From assembly GCF_000516985.1 (NCBI RefSeq), contig NW_006917092.1, positions 5,330,086 through 5,394,085 of the forward strand: DNA of 64,000 bases, given 5' to 3'. Below the pieces are notes generated by a model. The model was not told the origin of the DNA and did no database searches. It worked only from the letters and a program-made list of their open reading frames with translations. Shown here one piece after another: positions 39,488 to 50,185 of the stretch (positions within the stretch are counted from its first letter, which is position 1; each line of letters opens with the position of its first letter). The stretch comes from Pestalotiopsis fici W106-1 (lineage: Eukaryota > Ascomycota > Sordariomycetes > Amphisphaeriales > Sporocadaceae). The position numbers and the translations under genes were made by a program.

Positions 39488-41224
39488 ACCACCACAGCAC
39501 TGCACTTTGCACCGCAATCGCACCGCCGCACCGCATCGCACCGCACCGGCCAAAGTTTGGACGCTATAGTTCACAACACCCACCACAAGTATGCCATGTT
39601 GGCTGTCTTGCCTTGTTTTTGCTGCCTTCTTTGCTTGCCTACAACTCTTGATTTCTGTGCGACTGCAACTTCCTTGTTGATCCCCTGTCGTCTCGTTTGT
39701 CTTCACCTTCGTATCCGACTGCACTAGGCTACGGAAAAATAGTGGCCCCATTCCACCTTTCCTATATGATACGAACCTTTTGAACATTCTCTCGTATTTC
39801 TGTCTATTAATCAGTTGAATCGAAGTTTGTGGAATATTGAGTATAACCAAAGCCCTAATCATTGCACAAAGAGTATCAAACAACATGCACATTCACACTG
39901 CGGAATTAAATATACCAACTATACCATACCACCACTGAGGCTGAATCTCAAACAGTGACGTACGCAAAAGTCCTCGTCACTTAGTGCATTAGTTACCCGT
40001 TGAGGCGCACGACTAGAGTCCTAGCTTCCGAATCCAACATCGAAGCCACCTGCGCCAAGCGCGAAAGGGGGCGTCCGGAAGCAAAGAGGAGGAAAATCCG
40101 AAAGGCCAATCATGCTTCCGTCCGTGCTCAAGCCACATCCAGGGCCTATATTCTAGTTCCAAAACTTCCCGTCGTGAAGTGATCTGATCTGATCTACTGA
40201 CCAGCGCACGATTCAGCATCGGCTACAGAGCACAACTAATGTCCTGCAACGTTCCTCGGCTGTCGTGCCGAACGAAGCCAGAACTGACTATTATGTTGCC
40301 ATTGGTTTCATCCGTTCTTTCTCGAGTCAAGGAATTGGCGTCGAATAGGTTGCTGTCTTGACATCATACTCGGCAACATGTGCCTTGCATCGGGCCTTTG
40401 TCTTCCGCTTTTTTTTTTTTTTAACACAATAGACTTGTCTTTTGTACATACGCTTCTTTGTTTCTGAGGCCAGAACATTTGCATCGCCGTTCTCCGTGCC
40501 TGTCATCGCCGATCTGCCTCATGTGTCTCTATAAGTCTATTTCTAGGAGAAGGGGGAGGCAACATGCAGGTACTGCCCGCGGCTGATTATGGAATGCACC
40601 TTTTCTTTTTCATGAGTTCCAAGTGGCCATCTAATTATTGACACGCTTCCAAAAAGAGCCGTGCTCTTCAACGACTGTCAGCTAAGCTCATGCTAGTATG
40701 TCTGCGCTGTTCACGTCAGCCCGCTGTCACGGCCGACTATAGGCAAGATCGACGCTGCAGAGGGATCAAAGGGAATTCTGGGGGCCATGAATGGCGACCG
40801 AAATAAAATACAAAAATCTCCCTGACCGCTCTCGCGCAGGACATCAAAATCTTCGTACCCGACTATTGCTTCAGAGCTCGTATAAAAATTACTCTTGTAT
40901 TCTTCGGTGACCCAGTACAAAGTGGGCTTTTTGGGTACCAAAATGCCTTAGCCTTAACCAATACCGTATTCCGGAAATCACACGTGATTTTTTCTGCCTT
41001 GTACTTTGAGCCTATTCCATATTCATGCTCGGGGAAAATGATCATGATCCTTCTCTTACCTAATAGCTTATTCTTCCTGGAATGCATCATGCATATACTA
41101 ATCCCATTATTCTGGTCGTTGCTTACTTTGAAGCGAGATCCCTCCCTCCCCGAAAAAAAAAAAAGAATCCCCAAACTGGCGAAAGCGTACCCTGTTAGCA
41201 CGCCATGGGGCTTCTGTGTGTTTT

Positions 41225-41324
41225 NNNNNNNNNNNNNNNNNNNNNNNNNNNNNNNNNNNNNNNNNNNNNNNNNNNNNNNNNNNNNNNNNNNNNNNNNNNN
41301 NNNNNNNNNNNNNNNNNNNNNNNN
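41225..41324. other. Assembly gap, exactly 100 N
   Basis: One hundred consecutive N, the conventional length for a gap of unknown size. A few frames run through the Ns and are not genes. Confidence 0.99.
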
Positions 41325-42146
41325 CCTCGTTCAGCGCAACACGATGTGCTTCTCTCTTTTGCTCTTTGCACATAGGTTAAAATCCCGCAATAGGTCACGG
41401 CAACTTTGTGAACCCCTCATCCAGCATTATTCGCTTCTCTGTGAATTTTCCCGGCGCCTCTCCTCCTGGTTACTACATGTTATTGACCCATCTCATCTCG
41501 TCTGATCTGATAGTGGGGAAAAAGAAAAGTTTATCCCCAAGTTTTATACATGCCTTGAAGAGGCAAAATGGTACCTTTGACCGCATCTCGCTACCCCTAT
41601 AAGCATTGAAAATAGTCCACCTTTGCTTGTATCTCGCGTGAAGTATGTGGGGGATATACTAAAGAGTCGGCAAAAGACCAACCCCCCCCCCCCAAAAAAA
41701 AAGGTGTTGCTGAAGTAGTGAGAACCGAGCAGAGTGTTTTTGTATCATGCCAATGATTATCAGACTCAAGATCAATTTTGAGTCCAGTTGATAACAAGCT
41801 CGTAGCAGAGTCCAGCATTCTATTGCAACGCTTTGGGGAACTGCCATGCCTGAGATGCTGATGGTTCTGTGCAAGAGGCGCGCGTGTTCTTTTGAACGCC
41901 GGATCATGACAACCTTGTCGTCAAAGCTTTCATGTACTTTTTTTTTTTTTTTTTTTTTGGCATATGAATTTTCTCGATTTTGAGACCTTGTGGTCCAAAA
42001 CTCTTTGCTATGAGACTCTAGGACCACAGGGGTAGGTCTTCACATGGTGATAAAGAGTGACATTTTTGGGGTTGAGAAAAAGACGAGAAGAAGAAAAAGA
42101 TAATTCTAGCAAAAGAATAACATTTTGGTTTCAATGAGCAAAAGAA

Positions 42147-42220
42147 TGATCCGAGGCGGGCTCGATCCGCCGACCTTCAGTGTGTTAGACTGACGTGATA
42201 ACCAACTACACCATCGGACC
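42147..42220 (-). tRNA. tRNA-Val (anticodon AAC)
   Basis: A 74-nt cloverleaf reads on the minus strand. The acceptor stem is GGTCCGA with TCGGATC and discriminator A. The D arm is GTGT-AGTTGGTTAT. The anticodon stem TCAGT pairs fully with ACTGA around the loop CTAACAC, giving anticodon AAC. The T arm is GGCGG-ATCGAGC-CCGCC. There is no intron. The whole aligns well with eukaryotic tRNA-Val. The T loop starts with A instead of the usual T, a small oddity. Confidence 0.95.
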
Positions 42221-43379
42221 CCATATGTTTGGATGATCGTCACCAACCAAGAAACCATTATATCATACAGTTTCCACACGAAACGTACCCTCGTGCATCT
42301 CTTTCAATCTTTGTATGGAAAATTGAGTTTAAAAGATGTGAGAAGAAGAAGATAAAATTCACGCAGGAAAAAAAAAGTGTAGGTGTGTGAAAGGGACATG
42401 AGATCAACCAAGTGCAATTCTGATGGATTCCTTTTGGAGATTGACCAAAAAGTCCTTTTTCAAGACCTCAATCCACACCTTTTTCTTGCAACTATTCGTC
42501 TCACATGCGACAATTCATGCAAGATTGTATCATGGAATCATTTTGGGAAACCTTGGGGAGCCAGGCTACCTTGGAGGACCGGCACGCGTTCCCGTCAACG
42601 ACATCTTGACATTGGACAGAATTGACCTGTTGGGTGCAAACTAATCGCCAACCTCAAGAATGGGGAGAGAGAAAAAAACGAATCCTAAAGTGTCAGCTAC
42701 CCTTGGCTACGGTACCCGAAAGCAACTATCTTGGTCGGTGAGTGAAGCATAAGCAGCTTGGCATAACTATAAAATGACAGGATTTGGTTTGACGGTGCGG
42801 CTGAATTTGGTCATCTTGTCAGAAAAACAAGTGGCAAAAAAAGGGAGAGACATGCTGTGCCGTGCCGTTCAGGGAGAGGAATGCGGGGAAAAGAGTATAG
42901 ATTCTTTTCTTGGATTCATGTTTTGCTTTGCCGCCATGTCTGACATTGTAGGACTTTGAATGGGCCAGCTGAGCCGCGAGGCGTTGATAGCTGAACATGT
43001 AAAAGAAGAACTAGTCGTTTGAGAGGGGCATATCTTGGATATTCTACAGCCAGAATCTTCCCTCGGTGGGCTTTTCTTGGCGAACTTGAGTGTGGCACAT
43101 GCATTACCTAAGAGTAGACAATCATTCCAAGGGTTCTCTACCATTATTCGTCTGCCATCAACCCATCATGTCGAGATTGTCCTCGAAAGCAGCTTCTTCA
43201 AGTCAGCACGAGGTTTGTCCGGCATGCAAGTATATCAGAGAGGGCTCTTGGCGAAACAATGTCGGTCTATAAATATCAGCCATATCACTCCCATAACCCA
43301 CATATCCTCGAGAGACTGCCGCACAGTAAACAACCATTCAAGGAAGAATCAAATAAGTAAATAACCATAACATATCACA
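42221..43379. other. Upstream region of the secreted protein gene
   Basis: About 1.2 kb between the tRNA and the small secreted protein gene. Apart from the TATA-like site near its right end, nothing was recognised. Confidence 0.5.
43268..43275 (+). promoter_or_regulatory. TATA-box candidate for the secreted protein gene
   Basis: TATAAATA lies 105 bp upstream of the ATG at 43380, a usual distance for a strongly regulated fungal promoter with a short leader. Confidence 0.5.
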
Positions 43380-44006
43380 ATGGCCCTGAAGCACTTTATC
43401 CTCGTAGCCCTCGCGGCTACCGCCACCCACGCCGTGCCCAACGCGGAACTAGGAGAGACCGACAACAAGGTACTGGTCGCCCGGACCTGCGACTACGACG
43501 TCGACTGCAAAAGCGCCACGGGCTCGGGCATCGAGGCCGGCAAGTATTGCGGTTTCTGTAAGCAGGTGCGACCTAATTATGTTGCCGACCACATTTACCA
43601 GTAAGAAATGGCCACCCTTCTTCTTGTCGCTTTTGTTCCTACTCTTCTTTTGTCTGGGACAAGTTGATCCTTGCCAGAAAAGATTCACAAAACTAATGTT
43701 AAACTTGAAAATAGGATTAATGGAAAGAGCGGAGCCAAGAGCGTAAGTATTATTAAACATATACAAGCTCATCCCAGAACTTGCAAGCGAGATATGCACA
43801 CGACTTACTTGAATAATAGTGCTGTGACTATGGCTACTCCACGGCATGCGCTGATCGTTGGAAAGTCGTGAAACCGTAAGTCCAAACCAAATCGAATGCA
43901 TTAATCATTAATAATTTAATGAACCTTTTCTCCAAGATACTAACATGTCCAAACCAATGCCAGTAACGTCGAAGTCAATTGCAAGAACAGTGGAAAAGGT
44001 TACTAG
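43380..44006 (+). CDS. Small secreted cysteine-rich protein
   Basis: Predicted 115 aa from four exons: 43380-43600, 43715-43742, 43820-43875 and 43964-44006. Frame is kept at every join, and exon 2 is only 28 nt. The protein opens with a signal peptide (MALKHFILVALAATATHA). The mature part has eight cysteines: CDYDVDC, YCGFC, SCCDYGYSTAC and VNCKNSGKGY at the end. Intron 1 joins HIYQINGKSG, and intron 2 puts KS next to CCDYGYS. The spacing is like that of small secreted proteins common in plant- and insect-associated ascomycetes, including candidate effectors; no enzyme motif is present. Function unknown, and the effector idea is inference. Confidence 0.82.
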
Positions 44007-44677
44007 GAGAGTCTCAAGAACGGATCAGTTCTCTAGCGCTCTTTGAGGAGAAAGTATGAGTGCTTGTCGGATGCAATTACCACATTCTTTTTTGGAATTT
44101 TTATTACCTAGTGTAGTCAATGAACCAACTGATCGATATGGATGATAGCGAATGATGGCCTTGTCATTTCTCGCCTATACTAAAATCGCTATCTTGAGGC
44201 TATTTTTAATAAATTGTTACTTATGGAATTGAACTGAAAGCCCAGACACTTGACTGGGGAAAAAAAACAAGAAAGAATCATCAACCACGAAGAAGGTGTT
44301 ACTACTGCTTGTGTGCTTGCCGATTCACACCCACGTAATTTGCTTCAATTTGGCCTTGATGCCAAGCCAGCATACCTTGATCGTTTTTCCAACGTGGATG
44401 GATCCATAACTCCTGCAAGACAGTAGCGTGTATAGAGAAAGGGGAGGGGGGGGGGAAGAAATAGGAAAACGTTTTTGTTTGATGTCATGATTGTGCAAGC
44501 CTGGGCCTTGAAAAGCCACAGAAAAAAAGCCAATGAACGAGAGAGCGGCAAATATCAACTGCAAACAAAAACACAACAAACGAATGTCCTTTCAAGAATG
44601 AGAAAAAGAAAAAAGTCAGTAGCCAAGAACAAGAGACTCACTCAACGGGCCAAGAATCATGGAGTCATGTGCAATTT
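44007..44677. other. Convergent intergenic, no gene seen
   Basis: About 670 bp between convergent stops. It contains a G run near 44446-44455 and nothing else recognised. Confidence 0.5.
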
Positions 44678-46475
44678 TCATGCATCAGCTCCAATATCAT
44701 CCTGCTCCCAGCCCTCCCAGGTAGGAGCATCATGGCCATTGGGTCGTGCAACTCTTGCATGTCCAATCTCGAGGCCACTCACACTCAGTGCCTCTTTCGG
44801 CCAGCGGATGCGCCCGGCAAACCCGAGGCTCATTGCACTCTGCATCATCTCATCAGAGAAGAGAGCCGGGTAAAGTCTCTTCATGCTCTTGAGAGCTCGT
44901 CCGCTGACCTCATCGACGCTGTCGCTGTGTCTCAAGTCAAAAAAGGCGCGGTCGTGGCTTTGCCATAGCTGCTGCTGCGTCTCGAGAGAATGAGTGCCCA
45001 AAGACAGCAAGAAGAGGTCATACTGCGATATGCTGGTGCGGCAGATCCACGAACCACCTTGAGTGGCTCGACGATAGAGACCAGACAATGCTGCGACAGT
45101 CCCCAAGATCCCAGTACCGTAGTCGGAGATTGGAAAGGGCGGAACCACGGGCTCATCAAGTCCCATGAACCATCCCTGCTCCCAGGCTACTCCAGTGACA
45201 CAGTCAGCAATTTGCTGCCAGCCAGCTCGAGAGGCCCATTCCGCGCCGTCGATGCCGGTGCCACCAAAGCAGTCCTCCGCGACGTAGACGATTCCGCGTC
45301 CACGAGCGGCTGCTTTGGCAGCAAGAGTTTCCGGGCTATACCCCAAAGAAGCCAGTACTCCGGGACGGTATCCGTCAATGATGACGTCTGCTGAAGCCAA
45401 AAGATCCTCAAACTTGGTACGGTCGCTCTCAGTCTTGAGGTGAAGAGAGGTAGTGTGCTTGCCAGTATTCACGTCCAATTGAAAGAAAGGCACATCGGGG
45501 AGCTGAGGCGACGTGACTTTCAGGACTGAAGCGCCATGAGCCGCTAGGGAGCGGCCAATGGCCGGTCCTGCAATGATGCGACAAAGCTCGAGGACTCGCA
45601 CTCCCTTCAGGCATTGCTTCGAGTCAGTCTCAGCGTCTGGCTGCATGAAGGCTTGAGGTGGAGTGACTTCTCCCAGTGGCCTGACTGTAAACGGAGGAAT
45701 GCTTGCAAGAGCTTGTCCATGAGACGTTGCTAGGAACTGGTCCTTGGTTAATACAGGCACGCCTGCCTGTCTATAGAATTGGTTGAGTTCCTCCAGCTCA
45801 GAAACTGTCAATCTCTTGACGGCTGTCTCAATCGTGCGGACACATTCATGGTAGTCTGTCATATCAGGCATGAAGGGAGGCAAACCCAGCATGGCAAGGG
45901 TGGTGCTCGCCTCAAGCGATCCGTGGATGTGGTAATACTCTCCCGGAATGCAAGTCTCGTAGAGATTGGCAGACAAACGTCTGTAAATAATTGACTGGGC
46001 TTGGTTCAGGTCGGTATCTTTGAGACATGGTCAATTTCTGCCTTCAAACGCGCTGGGAAAAAGATGACCAACCAGGAAGTCGGTACTTCATCTTGGAATG
46101 GCTCTTTCCCATGCCATCCAAGGTTGTCAAGTATGCAGACATCAAAAGTCCAGTGACCTTGCCAACGTCAACATTGATGGCTCTATCCTGATGCCCGTTT
46201 TGCAAATCAGAAATCATGGCCACGACGCAGCCTTCGAGAGCTTTAAGAGCAGCGCCTAGGTCTTGCTCCTTTAATGGGCAAGGAAAGCAGACATTGTCCG
46301 TACCTGCAACGAGCGCAGTGAAGTTGACATGATCAAGATGAAGCTTGAAAGCAGCTGGTAGCTCTGAGTGGCAGGCTGCGCCCAGAGCCTCAAGTGCTAT
46401 GTGAGCCCCTGCACGGACAGAATAGTCCTTGCTGGTTGCAGGTTGGAAATTTCTTGTTTCTGGTTCGATGGCCAT
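44678..46475 (-). CDS. CaiB/BaiF family (CoA-transferase family III-like) protein
   Basis: Predicted 580 aa. Exon 1 (46475-46073) and exon 2 (46017-44678) join across a 55-nt intron to read YRLPDTDLNQAQSIIYRRL. The ATG at 46475 starts MAIEPETRNF; longer frames upstream open only at TTG. Class III CoA-transferases move CoA between carboxylic acids. The family core is clear: LKGVRVLELCRIIAGPAIGRSLAAHGASVLKV at about residues 271-300 and DVIIDGYRPGVLASLGYSPETLA at about 346. At about residues 398-410 the sequence RAGWQQIADCVTG aligns with the active-site segment where bacterial enzymes have the catalytic Asp; here Gln seems to occupy that place. It may be a non-CoA-transferring relative or use another residue. 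No obvious peroxisomal tail. Confidence 0.88.
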
Positions 46476-49400
46476 GGTGATGGCCAATGGTAGCGAGCCG
46501 CTGCTCGCCAAAGCGGTAATGTACGATTGGAAATTGGATTAACTCCAGCTTGAAAGCTAGAAGATTGCTATAGTATATATATAATATGAGAAACCACAAT
46601 TTAGATCATGTCGCTTAGATAAATGAAGTTTCGAGAGATTCACCAGGAGCCGATACAACGCTTTTATAAGAAGACGACCGGGCACGAGTGATTGAGAGAG
46701 CTTTCACGAGTTTCCGACAAAGACTATTTGCCGCCCGTCGAACGGCTCGACGGCCGGAGGATTACCGTGTATCACAGCCGACGTACGTCTGGACTCCGAA
46801 TATGGTATGCTGATCCATTGCGTGGTCGACGGACAACCACTGCTGCGGCAGGCAAGGGGACTAGGCTCGATCATGGCCGGGGGTCAGAAGGTTGGAGGTT
46901 CATCACAGCACGTATGGTCTCGGGGTCGTCCATCCGATGTGGTTTGTGCTTCTGTTGCGATATTGAGTGAATTCTGCACCTCATGTGATGGGCTGAGGAG
47001 GACCCGTTTCAGTCAAACCCATGTGCCGATGAAGTTCAACCGTACACGATGTGATTCTGGTCTTGGCAGCTAGAAGCGAATGAGACCTCTGGCTGAATCT
47101 GATGCAAGAACAAACTCTGACCCGCAGGCTTGGAGGTGACATTTCTGTAGGAAGCCGTCATTATGTCATTTTTTCTCTCTCAAGGTTCCATGCCGCGAAG
47201 TTTTGGGTCGTTGACTCTTTTGAGGGTGAAATAAAACTCATCTTGTACGTTTCTTTTTCTTCAGAGCTGAGATCCAGATAGACAGGACCTAGACAAATAT
47301 TAGATACAACAGGGGGCAACAGCGCCAAAACAGACGGTGTCGACTTACACAAATGGCGATGCTATACCCAAGGATGTAGTGCTCGGCGGGCGCTCTAGAT
47401 GCTGCATGCGTCTAGCAAAATGACATGAATGTGACAGTTGCACGTCGAGTCAAAAGACACGACGTGGATGACGCATGCAGTACCACGGTCGTAAAGATCA
47501 GCCATCAGCAGTGACCTGGTACAAGGAGGGTCGGATCATGGACATGGCTTGCGCTGTCGGACGGTGCGCTATCCGATGGGAAGTGATGTGCAGTAGGAAT
47601 GCAAGCAAAGTCGGTGGTTGTAGAATGTAATTGTAGAAAGATGAATGAATATTGACAGGTCAGAGACTCGGAGGTGCTCATCATCTTCAAGACCGACACG
47701 AGAACCCACCAAGAAAGCTCGGGCGAATAGGAGAATTGGTAATATGCACAGCAAGAACACTTCTGCGGTTGTGGATGCAGACAACTCTCGAGAAGTCATA
47801 GAGGACAGATGCACCCCTAAAGTTTGTGATCTTAGATCTCGGGATTGCCAAAGTCAGGGTCCTTAAGATTGAGTTGCGTCGGTGCTGCGAAGGCTATGAT
47901 AGGTGCACTATCCGAACCTTTCTAGGCGAGCTCCCCCGCGTTTTTGGAGGGGGAAGTTATACCTAGGCAGCCAGAATAGGGAATGTGGAGGGGCACCCGA
48001 GGACCAGTCTTTAACATACGTACGTCCATTTGATTCTCTCCCCCCTCACCTCCACCCGTGGACCTTCTGGTCCCCTCCACACTGACGAGTTGAAATCAGC
48101 AATAGAAGAGAGCCAGCCACTTGGCCAGACTCCCGGATTCCCCTTCCCCTGCCAAACATATCCCGCCCCTCCCCATACCACCCCATACAATACACTCGGC
48201 CGACCCATGTTACCGTACATTTTATGGTCTGGAGGAGAGAGACAGTGAGGTAAGGTATAGCATTAGCATACCCTACTAATGTACATAGCTGCACGGATCC
48301 CTGATTCAACCAATCCCTGGACCTAACGAGGCTGCCAGAATCTTTTTTTCTTCCAAGAAGGCGAATTGTTGTCGATGCGCCTCCATCACCGGTGAATCCA
48401 GGCTTCCCCCAATGAAGAGCGACCTTGATGCGACCGAGTTCTTGGGCAGGCCCGATACTTACCTAGGTATGTACTCTATCTGCATGGAGCTGCATTGTGC
48501 GGTACATTGCCGAGAGTCAATGGGACCTACCAACATATGTACGCTTCATACATTGTTCAATGATCTTTGCTGAAGGTAGAAGAAAATGTCAAGGTAGGCT
48601 CGACTTGGTCCCGCTGGTGGTGACGTTCTTTCCTTCTTTCAAAGTTCCTTTGGTACTACATGTGTCAAGTATGCACCTAGGAAGTACCTCAACATCTTGT
48701 ACCCCATTTGCCCTTGTTTGCGAGGCTTTCACCACACAAGACTAACACGATGCACACATTTATGACTATTAATCAACCTCCATGTATGCACATCTTTACC
48801 TACATGCATAATTGATCGTTCAATGCTGGTAATGTATGTTTCCCTATGTACCATACTTACCTACCACAACATTGCAACTCAGCGCCCAACATGGATACCT
48901 CCCACATTGATCTGCAGGCTGCCAAAAATACGCGAAATAAGCCACATGCGGTCAGTCCCAGCGAGTGTTGAGTCCGTTGGACCAATACCAACCGCAGGAG
49001 CCTCTTTGATTGCTTCGACGCCCAACTGACCAATCGCCTTGGGAACATGTTTGTACTTCTTGAGTCCAGACTGGTAATTTTTCCAATAACAACCAGACTC
49101 AAACTGAGTACCCACCCCCAAGGGGAAAAATAAAATAAAACGAGTGCACCTTTTTTACGGTTTCGAAAAGAGGCGGGATCTGATGATACCGAACATACGC
49201 CCTTGCATTCAAGACCTTGCTTACATTACATTTATTATTACTTTACACCTCAACCGAGAGACGGCACAAGATAGTTGTAATGAATCAAAAGTAGGCGCTT
49301 GAGCAAGGTAGAGTCTGTTTGAATCGAGTTGCCTCGCCTCGCCTCGCCTCGCCTCAAGCCTCCAGACTGGATGGGCGTGCTTGCCAGTTTTTGTCTCTCT

Positions 49401-50185
49401 ACTCTACCTGCTTCCCACCCTCCTTGCCCACCAAGTTCCTTCCTACTTCCCTAACTAGTACCTGCTCTACCAACCAACCGACCGACTGACCGACCATCTT
49501 GCTCAACCCTGCCTTTACCTCAAGCAGCTCTGATATGCTCGAGTCACCCTGTTTACATATTTTTCTCAACGTTTCAAGCCTGCCCAGTCTTCTTGTACAT
49601 ATCTCTAAAGCTTGCCGCATCCTGTCCAATGTGGTCAGTGTCTAAATCTCTCTTCTTTCCTCCTTTCAAACATTTATGCTAGTCTGCGGGCGAGCACTGG
49701 GCCCCATCATCGTCTAGCTCCATTGCTGCTCCGCTGTAGCCTCATTCAAAGTTCACATAGGCAAAGTCTGTCTATCTGTCAAGTGTCAAACCTCGGTCTC
49801 GACTGGGAGAAACTCGCCAACCTAGCAAACAGCTCTTCGAGGTCTTGTTACGTCCTGGCTCGATTACCAGAAACTCTCACCTGCAACCTTCAGCTTCTGT
49901 CCCCACTACCATCTGCAAGACGATATTCATCTACCATCAGGGTAACTGGACTTCGGATGATCATTTCAGTCAACCGGACGGGTCGACAAAGCTTATCCAC
50001 ACTTGCCTTCTTCCCAAAGCGGTTTAATATGCTCATCTCGTTTGCACCCAAGGCCGAACTGTGAGCATCATCCCCAGTTAGTCAGTCCTCGTCCCACTTT
50101 GCATAACCAAAACGGATTCTTTGTCCACCCGTGGCTCGGATTTGAATGGCGGATGTTACCTGAGCCTCAGCCGGCGTAGAGCATC
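46476..50185. other. Divergent intergenic and leader of the zinc-cluster gene
   Basis: About 3.7 kb. It holds a TA-rich tract near 46570-46585, CCTAGG-type sites near 47961, 48460-48469 and 48672, and (GCCTC)x5 at 49331-49355. From about 49.4 kb it becomes pyrimidine-rich, like a leader of the downstream transcription factor gene. No protein gene was supported. Confidence 0.5.
49331..49355. repeat. Pentanucleotide microsatellite (GCCTC)x5
   Basis: Five exact tandem GCCTC units sit about 830 bp upstream of the transcription factor start. Confidence 0.95.

Larger units (their letters stand above)
36870..42146. other. Gene-poor interval with assembly gap
   Basis: About 5.3 kb with no supported protein gene. 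It includes AGCAC pentanucleotide repeats (39463-39487), a GCACCGC-rich stretch just after them, the N gap (41225-41324), a C-then-A homopolymer junction at about 41682-41702 and a 21-T run at 41938-41958. Confidence 0.5.

Noticed and set aside
40984..41505. A 173-codon frame running through the N gap
   Set aside because: It is open only because Ns hide possible stops.
43558..43565. Earlier donors (GTAAGC, GTGCGA) in the small secreted protein gene
   Set aside because: Both lead to stops when joined to the 43715 exon; only the donor at 43601 keeps the frame through all exons.
49612..50064. A 150-codon frame in the leader of the transcription factor gene
   Set aside because: It starts at TTG and has no family resemblance; it lies in pyrimidine-rich leader-like DNA.
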